DNA of 64,000 nucleotides, from the NCBI GenBank assembly GCA_003049435.1, contig PYSQ01000051.1, forward strand, positions 41,405 through 105,404. The letters are read 5' to 3'. Below the pieces are notes generated by a model that made no database searches, had not been told where the DNA came from, and saw only the letters and a program-made list of their open reading frames with translations. This stretch comes from Nakataea oryzae. Taxonomy: Eukaryota; Ascomycota; Sordariomycetes; Magnaporthales; Magnaporthaceae. Position 1 is the first letter of the stretch. Each line of letters begins with the position of its first letter. The position numbers and the translations under genes were made by a program. Shown here piece after piece: positions 1 through 10,863 of this stretch.

Positions 1-334
1 CCGTGAGCTCCAGCAGGCGGTCGCTGAGGGTGCTCTTGCCGTGGTCGATGTGCGCGATGACGCAGAAGTTCCGATACCTCTCGATGGGGATCGCCGCGAT
101 CCGCTTCTCGAGTTCGCTCGCGTTCGCCGGGGCGCTATATGCCCGGAAAAACCCGAGCCTGGGCAGGGCAGCTTTTTCCCCCCTATTTGCTGCCGGCGCG
201 AGGCCAAGAGCGCCGTTGGGGCGGCATCTTGCCGTGGGCAAGCAGCTGTAGAGCCGAGACGAAGCGCCGTCAAGGGCAGCCAGTCGCGGCAGGCATCGTC
301 GCGTGAGCCCGCCCAAGCCCACGCAGCTGCGCAT
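1..334 (-). CDS. GUF1: GUF1/LepA-type mitochondrial translation GTPase, N-terminal part
   Basis: The gene starts at the ATG complementary to 332-334 and leaves the window at base 1, so only the first 111 residues are visible. Residues 1 to about 68 are Arg/Ala/Leu-rich with few acidic residues, as in a mitochondrial presequence. The sequence then enters the GTPase fold: the stretch ending IERYRNFCVIAHIDHGKST contains the G1/P-loop (AHIDHGKST), in the form typical of GUF1/LepA (EF4). The family binds mitochondrial ribosomes and promotes back-translocation or accurate synthesis under stress. No intron lies in the visible part. The remaining GTPase, EF-G-like and C-terminal domains lie outside the window. 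The assignment rests on the G1 region and the preceding ELEKRIAAIPIERYRN block, both characteristic of the family. Confidence 0.9.
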   Translation of the reverse strand, partial: MRSCVGLGGLTRRCLPRLAALDGASSRLYSCLPTARCRPNGALGLAPAANRGEKAALPRLGFFRAYSAPANASELEKRIAAIPIERYRNFCVIAHIDHGKSTLSDRLLELT

Positions 335-1265
335 CCGGTCGAGAGGCGCCGGTGCGCTTTTGTTTGAAACAGTTACCTCCGGGGTTTCGAGCCACTCGCC
401 GAGGGAAAACCAGCTATCTCCTGGCAGAGCGTGGTGGGATCGTGCTGGGCGCTCGCACCTTTCAACCCCCCCAACTTTTTCCACGTCGTATCTTATCAGG
501 ATGCAACCCTAACCCAACCCTGGCCTGGCCTCCCTGCCATTAGCAAAGTCGAAAAGCAATCAGTATTAGAATCGGTTCCGTGTGCATATCTGCATCGAGC
601 ATCCGGGATTGTGAAACTCGAAATAGCAATGTTTACAGTTAATTAGGGGGCCTTCGTGCGGAAGCTTCTTTTTTCCACCCACCCCGCAGGTCAAATGTGA
701 ACAAACGAGGAAAAGTAGGAAGCATGATATCCAACCTTTTGGCCAATCTAATCCCCTTCGGACGGGGGGACAGTGCAGTCTCGACCGATTTTGGGGCTAG
801 AAAAGCCTATGAAAACAAGACGAGCGGCGGGGGGGAAACGACGCGTTGAAAAAAAAAACACCCCTTGCGTACCCATTATCATGAAGGCACCTGGTTTTGC
901 TTTTACGTCGTGCAGGTCATCGTCACCGGGCAAATGCAAGTGTGCCTTTTAAAGTACACACCTGCCGCGACACCAAAGCCATACAAACCGCCGAATCTTT
1001 GCCAGCACAGAGGTGTGCGGCCTAATTAGATAAAAGAGCGAATGTGGTATCTTAATGGGGCAAAAGCAATAGGGGAAAAAGGACAGTAAGATACAGGCGT
1101 GATATGTAAAGTCGAGGTCGTGATATCTGCACATCCGCAGAGCTGGGACTGGGAAGCAAGGCCTAAAAGCAAGCGGGTAAGAGTAAGAGCAAATCGACGG
1201 TGTGTCGAGCAGGTACTGAATGCTGTCCATCATGTTTAGTTCGTGTTGGAATATTAAATTAGTCA
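335..1265. other. Intergenic: GUF1 upstream region and 3' end of the MIT-domain gene
   Basis: No supported gene. The left part is the GUF1 upstream region. It contains AACCCTAA at 505-512, resembling a Tbf1/telomere-repeat-type site, about 170 bp before the GUF1 ATG. The right part should be the 3' UTR of the minus-strand MIT gene and is relatively AT-rich (A-runs near 847-858 and 1076-1081). The small reading frames here overlap one another and look like nothing known. Confidence 0.5.
505..512. promoter_or_regulatory. Tbf1-like AACCCTAA motif upstream of GUF1
   Basis: AACCCTAA, followed by CCCAACCC, is seen about 170 bp upstream of the GUF1 start. The motif matches the core bound by Tbf1-type factors in other ascomycetes, where it occurs at translation-related promoters. 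It is a single copy, so chance is a real alternative. Confidence 0.2.
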
Positions 1266-4200
1266 TCAGACCAGCGCCCACTCGCTCCCCCTCTTGACGA
1301 ACTTGTCCAGGAGAAGGGTCAGGTCGGTGAGGACGAATCTGCAGATGTAGAATGCGAAGAACTCGGCAGCGTGGCGTGTGCAAAGCTCCAAGCCGACCTG
1401 GGTCTTGTCGGCGTGTCGGAGGCCCGGGTCCTCGACCTGGCGCGCGATCTGGTCTGTTGTACATGTCAAGCTTGTGTTAGCAATCCTATGGGCAAGAATG
1501 TGCTGTCTGTACACAGGCGAGGCCCGCCTCCGAAGATGTGTAAAAGTGTGCCGTACCTATAACTTGCGCTGCGTCGAACAGTCTGGCAAGTGAAGACATG
1601 TAGTTCGCGTTGGGGCCCTTAAACTCGACACTGGTCACATTCCTCTTGCTCGGCTTGCTTGTCGGGTGAGCAGTCATCGGGAGCGATGCCATCGGTGCGC
1701 CTCCGTCCTTGGCTCCTTCAAACAGGCTGGGGGACGCCTCCTTCTTGTTACCGCCGCCCGCGTAGCTGTTGCCGAGCCCTGCAGATGAGTTCTTGGACCT
1801 CAGTCGTCGCCATGAGAAGCTGGACTTGCCCGAAACGCTCGAGGATCGTGGCACCGCAGATCCTGGATCTCCATCGGCGCCACCTGTGGCATCTCTGAAC
1901 AGCGATCCCATTGACTGCACGCCCACTTCGTTCCCTAGCTTTCGTGTGAGTGTGGCCTGCACCTGTTCCAAGGCGCCCTCAAGAGACTGCATCTCTTCGA
2001 GTACAGCATCCGCATCGATAGTGTCGACCTTGGAAAGCTTCTGAAGCGCTGCTGTGAGGAAGTCACAGTTTGAGGTCTTGTCCTCCACATTTTTCAGCTT
2101 AACGCCCTTAACCCCCCACACCTCTCTTGGAATAAAAAGCTTGTTGCTGATGTAACCGCCGCGAGGGTGCGCTAGCGTTTGGTAGAGGCACCTCATGAGC
2201 CAGAAAGGTCGCAGAAGAGTGTCTGTCGGGCACGGCTCAAGGGGCAGGGGCGCGTCAACATGAACAGAGTTGAGCGAGCCGGGGCTTGCGGGGCCGTGGA
2301 TATCAGCATCAAACAGAAACATGACCCCTGTGGATCTCGTGGCAAGTCTGTCCTTGAACACCGACCCGACCGGCGTCGGCAGGTTGGGAACTGCCGGTAG
2401 TCTCGTGCCGGGGGGGCCAAACTGAGTGCTCAGGGGCGTGCTAGGGGACATGTCGGACGCATCGTCAAAATTGGCGACTGACACGTTCCGACCCTTCATG
2501 CTACGGAGACTGGAAGACGAGAAATTCTTTCTCAAGACCGGCGGCGGCTTTGCCACCGAAGGCGAGCCGGGCCGGGGCTCTAACTCTGCGGCAACTCCCT
2601 GCGGTAACGGCGGCGTAGGCGGCTGGAACTGCTCGATAGGTAGTAATGGTGACGCCGCTTGTTTGAAGGGCGCAGTTCGACCAGCACCGGCCGAGAGCGC
2701 CTGGCGCTGTTGGGCTATGAAACCTGCCGGTTTGGGCAGCGGCGGCTGGGCTGGCTGCTGAGGCATAGGTGGGGTGTTTGCCGAGTGTTGGTTTCCTGCA
2801 ATCACTGGCTGTAGGGATCCTGACGGCTTTTTCCTCAGCTGCGTTGTCTCGATCTTGAGCTGCTTGGGATTCTGCCCCGAAAGCCTCCGGCTCCGCACAC
2901 TCTGATCAGCGTTGGGCTTGTTCTCGTTGTTGCTGCCAGAACTTTGCACACCAGATGATCCTGGGCGTTGGGGTGGCAGTTGTGGCAGTGCCTGGGTCGG
3001 AGGGGGTGCGAGAGGTGCGCTGGCCTTGGCCACGCCAGCAAGTCCCGCGTTCTCGCTTACTGTCGTGAGGACCGTCGTTGCCGTTGGAGGATTCGACCCG
3101 GACGACGTTTGCCATGTGCGGGCCGTAAATTCGCTAGAGTCAGAAGTCCGCGGCATCCCTTGCATCCGGGGTGGTTGGGTACCAAACGAGAAATCCTCGA
3201 TGGCGTAGCCCCGCGTCATCTCTTCCAGAAGCCGCTCCTCGTCCTCGGAGTCGTCGCCATCGTCGAAAAAGTCCTCTGGTTCCTCCTCATCCTCTAATCT
3301 GAGCTGCTCGCGCAGCCTCTTCTCCCGGTCGTTTGCCAGCTGCAGCGCCTCACGTTCAGACTCTCGCACCCGCTCCTTGGCCAGTTCAACTTTCTTCATG
3401 GCTCGGGCAACGATGTCTTCACCATCGTCCGGATACTGACGTAGGCTCGCGACGTCTACGTCGTAACCCTCATCGTACGCGGCCTCGATGGCATCGTCCA
3501 AGGCGGCATCGAACTCGGCCTCGGTATCTCCACTCGTATTTCTCAGGCGTTTCCTGTGCACGCCCATAGAAGAGGACCTCGACTGCATTGATGATGCATT
3601 TGAGCCAGACTCGTCAATGGGGTCGAGCCAAGAAACCGACTCGTGGCTGTTTCCTCTGCTGTGTCCCCGAGTAAATGTCGAGTGTTCAGGAGGATTCAGT
3701 CGGCTTGAGGCCATCGATAAGTCGTTCCTGGCCATAAACCCAGGACTTGTTCCCGCGCTCTGTGAGCCAGATGGTAATCTCCGCGGGGACAATGGCGGTG
3801 GCATGTATTGGCTGTCCATGGGGCGCATCGAAACGTCAAGGGTATTCGAGTCCTTCCTGAACGGCTGCGAGAAGGCGGATTGCAGAACGGGCGGGCCGCC
3901 CTGGGCCGAGAGCGAGCCATACCTGGAGTTAGCTGCCGACGTATTGGACACCGCGCCACCGCTTGGCTGCCGCCGATGGCTCGAGGTTGGAACGACATAG
4001 CCCGGCGACGGATGTGAGTCTCGATCTCTATAGCTTGAACTGGATTGCGAAAATGTTGTAGTCCGCACCGGCGCGTCGTCGTCGCTGTCGCCAGGAGAAT
4101 ATACCGATAATTCATCGCGCTGGCCATTTCTGGTTGGTCGACTGGGAAGTGCCTTGTTCAACTGTACCTGGTCAGGAAGAATGTCGTCGAGTTCCTCTAT

Positions 4201-6010
4201 TCGGGCGGTGTAGGTTTTGCTCTGTTGAGAGTTCAAGCATTAGAGACAGCTGCGCGGGGCAACAAGCCCAATGGTACACCAAGGATGAAACCCAGACGCA
4301 TTTTACTCCGCAGAGGTGATAAACAAAGATGGGGAGGGGACGACACACTATAGCTTCGAGTTTTTTCTTATCCTCCTCGCCGTTCGTCCTCATGAGGACC
4401 TGATGGAGGAGATCACAGGCCTCGGAATATGCTTGCCTGGCGCCCTCGAAATTCCTGGCATTGTCGAGCTGAACAGCGGAGTTTGCCTTCTCGAGGGCGC
4501 GCGATAGCATTGCCTTCTGGGACGGTTGCTTGCTCGATCTATCCTTGCTCTTTGAGGAAGCAGTCGTGTCGGTGCTTCCCTTGGCGGCATGCGACCGATT
4601 CCTCGGGTGGTCCCTGGCCTGGGATTGGGTGCTGCCATTGCGGTCGTACATGGTCATGGTAGCGTCGCTAGAGGTCCTGGCATGTGAACGACGGTGGTTC
4701 CCGTCCCCCGGGTGCAAGGACTGGTCGCGGGGGTCGTGCGTGGGGTCAGCTACCAACAGGCTGTCATTCCGAGAACGGCGCGCGTCATCGAGGGCCGAGT
4801 GGGGCCGATCGGAGGAGGGAATGGTTCCGGACGAGACCTCCTGCTCGAGCGAGGGCAGGGAGACGATGGGCGGGAGGCTCTCGAGAGGAGGGACGGGGGT
4901 CGGCGACGGTGATAGGCGACGGACGCGGCTGCCCGATGTGGAGCCGTTGGAGATGGACGGTCTCTGTTTCTGGAGCTTCCTGGGCGGGGAGTTGTAGGCA
5001 CCCAGTGGCTGGAATTCTTGCTGGAACTGCGCCTGGGACAGCTGTGGGATCGGCGCGGACTGGGCCTGGACACCAAAGGGATCTATGCTGCTCTGGCGGC
5101 GGCCCCCAAAGCTAATCGAGGCGCGGCTAGACGAGGTGGAGATTGACCAACGGTTGAGGTTCCGGAAGCTGTCGCTCAGGCCGGTTGTGGAGCTGGAGCG
5201 CGAGTGATTCCTCTTCGGCTGGGGGGACGACCGCGATTGCGGCGGCTGGTGGGCAAGGAATGGCTCGTCTTGATCGGAGCCGCCGGGGGCGATGGGCTGA
5301 GCGTTGAATGGGTTCTGGAAGAGCACCTGATGGGGCTGTTGCTGCTGCTGGTAGTAGTTCTGATAGGACGGCCTGGGTGGCGGCGCGGCGGCGGCGGTCG
5401 TCGTGGTCGATGGGATGTGGCGATGGCTCTGGTCCGAGGATATAAGGTTCGGAGGGGGCAGCAGGGAAGAGGTCCTCGGAAGCTGGCCGGCGTGGAAGTA
5501 TGGCTGAGAGTTTTGCTGCTGCAGGCCGAGGTATGGTTTGGCAGCCGCAGTGCGAAGGTTCGGGTTCGGGGCTGCGGTGCTAGCACGAGTGGCAGCAGCA
5601 CTGGCGTCGGAACTGGCACTGGCGCGGGCACTGGCGTTGGCACTGACTCCGGACAGTAGGCGGCCGCCTACTGCGAGGGCGGTCTGAGGGCCTCCACCAC
5701 CACCACTCGAGGCAGTGGCAGCGCCGGGGACTATGTTCGTGAACAAGTTCTGGGGGGAGCTGCTGCTGCTGTCGTAGCTGTTGGCGCTGCTGCGGTGAGA
5801 TCCGGGGGTTGAGGCTCGTCGTTGAGCTGCTGCTGCTGCTGCTACTGCTCCCGGCGGGATGGGCGGTGGTGGTGCGGATGGCGGCGGCCCTGAGGGTGGC
5901 AGGCCGACGAAAGGCGCTGAGGCAGAGACAACAACGCCCGGCGGTGGTGTTGGTGTTGGTGTTGGTGCTGCTGCTGCTGGGTGGGCAAACACGGTGTGAG
6001 GTGAGGGCAT
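1266..6010 (-). CDS. Large MIT-domain protein, mostly disordered, 1504 aa
   Basis: Exons in coding order: 6010-4349, 4221-1557, 1453-1266 (4515 nt). Introns are 4222-4348 (127 nt, GTGTGT...CAACAG) and 1454-1556 (103 nt, GTACGG...CAACAG). Residues 1-490 are low-complexity (Pro, Ala, Ser, Gln). A MIT (microtubule-interacting and transport) domain lies at about 495-565 (QKAMLSRALEKANSAV... to KLEAI/SKTYTARIEELDDIL). The first intron falls inside the MIT helix bundle and splicing restores it. The middle is disordered with an acidic coiled segment (EEPEDFFDDGDDSEDEE). The C-terminal third is ordered: a block starting TDTLLRPFWLMRCLYQTL, and a final helical block SSLARLFDAAQVIDQIARQ to SEWALV, which only appears after splicing. 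MIT domains bind ESCRT-III tails, so a role in endosomal or membrane traffic is an inference. The function of this fungal family is not known to me. Confidence 0.85.
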
Positions 6011-9000
6011 CCCGTCTCGGACCGTCTCCCCCTCACAAGGGGACGGGTTTTTTTGGGGGGTCGGGTCGTGCGGTCGTCGCCAGTCACCAAGTCGAAGGTA
6101 ACCAGACCGGGGGACCCACGCACACGGGAGGGCGGCTCAATGGAGGCAGAGAGCGGGCTGATGGGAGACTGCTAGGGCGTCGCGTAGCGTGCTTTGGGCG
6201 GTGATAGGCTGGCGGGCGGAGGCGAGCAAAATTGCGGCGAGCTTGTGACGCATAACGGGCGGGTTTTTTTGGCACCCTTAGAAGCGCTATATCGAGTGGA
6301 GTGCCGTGGTGTTTTGTTGCAGTGATGCAAGGGTAAGTAGGATTGACGGGCGAGGCGGGCGCTCAAGCCTGGTACGTCCAGTCCCAGAAAGAGGCCGTCC
6401 AGGGGTGGCCCTTCGAATGGATGGGGTGGGCAACCCACTCGGCGCCAGAGGCAGGCATTCTGGTTTTGATGGAGCAGCGAGTGCGACGCGGCGCGCCCGC
6501 CGCACGGGCTGGGTGCTGGCTGGGCCACCGCGAGACGGGCCCGCCCTCGCTCGGCGAATGGCAGGTGGCGTTGCGTTGGGGACCTGCCCAGGGGCCATGC
6601 AGGGGCTTCCAGCGCTGCGAGCAGCCCGTCCCAGGACGGGGGGCACGCAACACCCAGCACGGCAGAGCAGCGACGAAACAGCCTTGAGCACCAGCACCAA
6701 CGTCGGCCGCGCACCGATTCCGTGCGGGCGCGCAGCAGCAGCTCTTGCTCGTCCAATTGGCGCGCTCGACTTGGTCCGATCCCCTTTCGGCCACGGCCTC
6801 GCAGCCCGACAGACTCGCCGCCGTCATGACGCCAAAAACTCTCCTCAGACCGCACCCGGGAAAGTGGGTATCCATATCCACATGCAACCGTGTTCCGTGC
6901 CATGTATGCTGTGCGTGTGGTTCCGTGCTGTGCTGTGCTGTGCTGTGCTGTGCTGTGCTGTCCTGCGCCGTGCCGCCGGCCACTGGTTTCCCCCTCTCCC
7001 CTTGGGTGCTGGAGGTGGTGTCGCAGTAGGAACCTAGCGCCATCGATTGGCTGGCGCGTCGCGCCCGCCCCTCTCCCGCCCCGTCCGATCCATTCATGTT
7101 GCTCGACATGCCGAAGTACAGGCCACGCCGCCCACTGCTGAGTACCTACATACTCTATGCCCATCTCGAGAATGCATCGGGCTGTCTATCCGAGCAGCGG
7201 GCAGGGCCTCGGATACTTTTCTCGCAGCACTCGTCGTGCAGACCCAAGGCCCTCGAGAGAGAGGGGGCTGGGGTTGGAAGACTCGTCCCCCTGCTTGCGA
7301 CCTCGCAATGTACCATAGCAAATATCGTGACTGGAGCCCAGATCCACTCCACGCGCGGCGGTCCATACTTAGATGGCCCGTCGAGTCGATAGAACATCGG
7401 GGCAGGGAACGTGGAACGTTTCGATGGTCGTCCAGCCACGTCGTCGTCAAGCCGAGGAGGGCCAAACCCACATCCCTGGGCCCTGCTACTTCCCCCGTTT
7501 TATTCTCCATCTCAGAAAGTCATGCGGGGTACCCAATTTTGTCGAGGGACCCGCCTCGGTATGCGGTCCGCAGCAGGCTAACAAGTACCCGGGAGGCCCC
7601 GTGTACCTGCGAGGGCCGTCATGCTTTTGTTGCAAGGCCCACGACTGGGCGAATCGCCCAACGTGGCGTGGTGCTGCGTGCGTTGAACTCTCCACTCGCA
7701 CTGCCAGGCCTGCAGAAAAAGGGGCAACGCGACCACACCTGCCACACCACCTGCCCTGCATCCATTGCCCCAAAGGGGGAGGCGGCGGCCTCTGCTTTTC
7801 CCTTTTCTGGAAGATGGTGTGCGCGCGGCGATAAGAAGGAGGAAATTTTGTGAGAAAAGAGAAGAAAAGAAACGGACCCTCCCTCCATGCCCCTGTGTCG
7901 TGTCCCACGATGCACGCGTTCTTGTCGAACCCTCGGCACAGCGCCTGCTCGAGTCCGGCTCGAGTCCGCAGCAGAGGAAAGCCCCAGCAGACAAACCCCG
8001 GCGAGGTTACAGCACGCAGGCCCAAAGACTGGGTTACCCGTGCAGAGCCGCACAAGCTGCACCCCAACAGGCATGTCAAGCGCAACCCAGCACCACCAGC
8101 GGGGGCCCATTACCAGCCTCTGTGGCTCCCCCGGCCGGAGACGAACCCTTCATTCAACTGCAGCAGCCGATCAAAATCAGAGATTGCCGGGCGCCGGTCT
8201 CCTCCGTGCTTGTGCTAGATCCACCTCCATCTCATCCGCTCCCAATAAGCTCGCTTCTCTCTGCAGGGAGTCGGCTTCTTCTTGCTCTTCCCCCCCCCCT
8301 CCCCCCCCCGTTATATTGCCAGCCTCTCCTTTCAGGTTGATCTCTCCTCTTCCTCCTGTCCTCTCCTTATCTGCCGTTGGTCCTGGCCCCATGCACCTAG
8401 GACTTTGTAGGGGGTAAACCATCTTCACGGACGGCAGCGATCTCGAAAAGGGGGCCTAGGCAAAACGTCGATTCGACTGAACGCATCTCCTCGCTTCTCT
8501 GTCTTTTCTGGGTGATTTACCTCGGCGGTCGTGTTTACTACAGTTTTCCTGGCCAAGGCTTTCTCCGTGCCTAGGTTAAGACTCCTGGGCCATCCTGCAG
8601 ACGATTGCCTCCCGACATTTCACCACTGCAAAATCACGATGCGTAGCTACTTGATTAATATGTCTTTTCGGAGGATTCTACCGAATCCCGCCTTGCGCCT
8701 GCATGCGAGCGTGGCCGCCCGGGGAAATCAATCGGATGGAACATGGCATAGGGCCGACGGCATCCTTCGCGAGTTTGTTAGCGAGTAGTGCTTGGCGTCC
8801 CTGTGCGTGCCCACCACGGATCCCTCCCAAACCCAGAAGGCACACGGAACGGGTTTCAGCAAGATGTGCGATCGCTTGGTGATTGCTGGCCTCATGTCCT
8901 GGCCCCCTCCCTGTTCTTTTTTTTGGCACTACTGAGTCCTGCCTGATCGATCTGACGTACTCTAAGCCAGGACTATTCGGATCGGATTTGCACCATTGTG

Positions 9001-10863
9001 CCCGACCCAACAGGTAAAGCATTGCAGGATTTGCAAGGCCTCTCGACATGTTTGCCTCATGAAATGCCTCACAACTCGACACCATCGCAACACCATGACC
9101 AAGCACCAGGAAACCCTGAAGAACCAAGAATGGAGTTAGGAGTTAATGAGAAACACCGATATTTTTCCATGACTGTTTGGTCCACCCCAGCCTTGTGGAA
9201 TTAGGGACCTGGAACAATCCGGCTGGCAGCCCCATGCTGCCTCCGCTCACAGCGTGCCAGCGACTCGACTACACCTTCATCCCAGCTAACACCCTATGAA
9301 CACCATTATTCTGTAATTTATATCTCATGACACGGGCACCAAGAGAACAACCGCCGAGCACATGCGAGCGGACCGAGCAGAAGAAAATATAGTGTGAGAG
9401 AAGAGGAAAAGGAGAAGAAGAAACTCGTCGATTCGTGTGAAATTCTTGCTTCTTCGCCTCCGAACCAGTGTGAATGGCTAATTCTTTTTATTATTATTAT
9501 TATTTTAGAAAAGAAAAAATAGCAGTGCGCCGGGACGAGTTTGGGTTGGTATCAAAGCCAAGCCTGAATTCATTCATCATCTGTCACTTTTGGGGCGAAT
9601 CGGCAGGCAGTGGATGCGAAATGTTTCAACATCCTGCTATCCACCCCGAACCCAGAGGTTGTCGAATGTTTCCGCGGCTCGGCTCTGTTCCTTTCCCTAC
9701 TTGCTTCTTCCTCTTTTCTTTTTGCCAATTATGGGCGCCCGGACATAGGGGATTCCGGGGGTTGACGTGCTGCATCCTCGTACCAAAAAAAAGCTTGGTC
9801 TTGCAACACATAAAAAGCACCAGCCCTTGGAAAAAAATACCCCGGACTTTGCTTCTTATGTGTGCATGGGTCTGGGAAAAAAGCAACGAAAAAGGGCGAG
9901 GCCTACCGCCTTGATTTCCTTTTCTCTTCAACTGGTGACGGCGTGACTTGTCTTGCTCCATCCGCTCCGAAACAGATGGGCCGCAAATCCCAGCCCGGCA
10001 TTTCAACTCACTCACGGCCCTCTTTCATGTGCTGCGCAATTTGGCCGCCCATCATGCACGCCCAATAGTGTTGATCTTGTTGCATTGAGATCTGGGTTTG
10101 TTGGGTGGAGGCGTTTGTTTGATGTTTGGTCAAGCGCACGCGCCACCAACCTGCGGGCCCGGATGAGGACCATCATCAAGGTAATGTCTAGGTTTGATAC
10201 CTTGTCGAGAGAACCGCGGTTGAGATGCGCAGCCATGAGTACGAGCATACCTACCAACGGGTCAGGCTCTCGGGTGGTGCTCCCGAATGTGGATACCCAA
10301 TGGAAAGAAACCTGCCGGCATGGAGCCTGGGGCATAGAATACCGCTGTCTGTGGATATCGAGATAGGCATAATGAAGGCCTCCCCCAAATCTCGGAAATA
10401 ACATATCCACGGCCCGCCACCCTTCCTGCCGGACAAAGAGTGGGATAAAAAAATCACGGCTTGTAAATAGTGTTAACAGCCTAGTATCCGTATTCCCAGC
10501 CCAAACTCCAGTTTGTATTAAAAAATGGCCATGCCCCGGGTTCACTCCAGCTCTAGATGGCATGATAACAGGAGGGTCCAACCCCACGCTTTTTATGCCA
10601 ATATTGGCCCGCTTGGCCACTAAACCCAGCCGAACCACAGATGCTATTGCCTCCCCAACCCGGGGGAATGGGGAAACTGTTGCTATTGCTTGATGTCGAC
10701 TGATACTTGTGCCGCCCCGCTGCCCGTCTCTCCGAGTCTGGGTATGGCATCGGCCGACGTCCTGCGTTCCACACCAAGGCCCGTCGCGATGATAACAGCG
10801 GGAGCCAAGAAAAAGCGTACCCAGAATGGCACACACGCGACACCGTCTTCATCCAGACATCCC
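6011..10863. other. 4.85-kb stretch without a supported gene
   Basis: This lies between the start of the MIT gene and the stop of SHMT, both on the minus strand. From 6.0 to 8.4 kb the sequence is GC-rich and open in several overlapping frames on both strands (for example around 6172-7164 and 7047-7853). None of these shows a domain, a consistent ATG, or splice-bounded conservation. It holds a GTGCT pentamer array (6925-6960), a C-rich run (8290-8309) and a long pyrimidine-rich tract (about 8215-8395). From 9.3 kb on it is more AT-rich, and the right end should contain the SHMT 3' UTR. A long 5' leader of the MIT gene or a non-coding RNA is possible but not shown. Confidence 0.5.
6925..6960. 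repeat. Pentanucleotide (GTGCT)n tandem repeat, about 7 copies
   Basis: Seven perfect GTGCT units run from 6925 to 6959, followed by a degenerate unit. The region is non-coding, about 0.9 kb upstream of the MIT-domain gene. It looks like a simple minisatellite prone to slippage. Confidence 0.9.

Noticed and set aside
6172..7164. 330-codon minus-strand frame, overlapped by a 243-codon plus-strand frame
   Set aside because: Both lack domains and consistent structure; the region is simply GC-rich and stop-poor, and includes the GTGCT array.
7047..7853. 268-codon plus-strand frame
   Set aside because: No conserved motif, composition like the surrounding non-coding sequence, and overlapping frames on the other strand.
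10012..10836. 274-codon minus-strand frame downstream of SHMT
   Set aside because: It opens with GTG, not ATG, has no domain, and overlaps the expected SHMT 3' UTR; frames in other phases are nearly as long.
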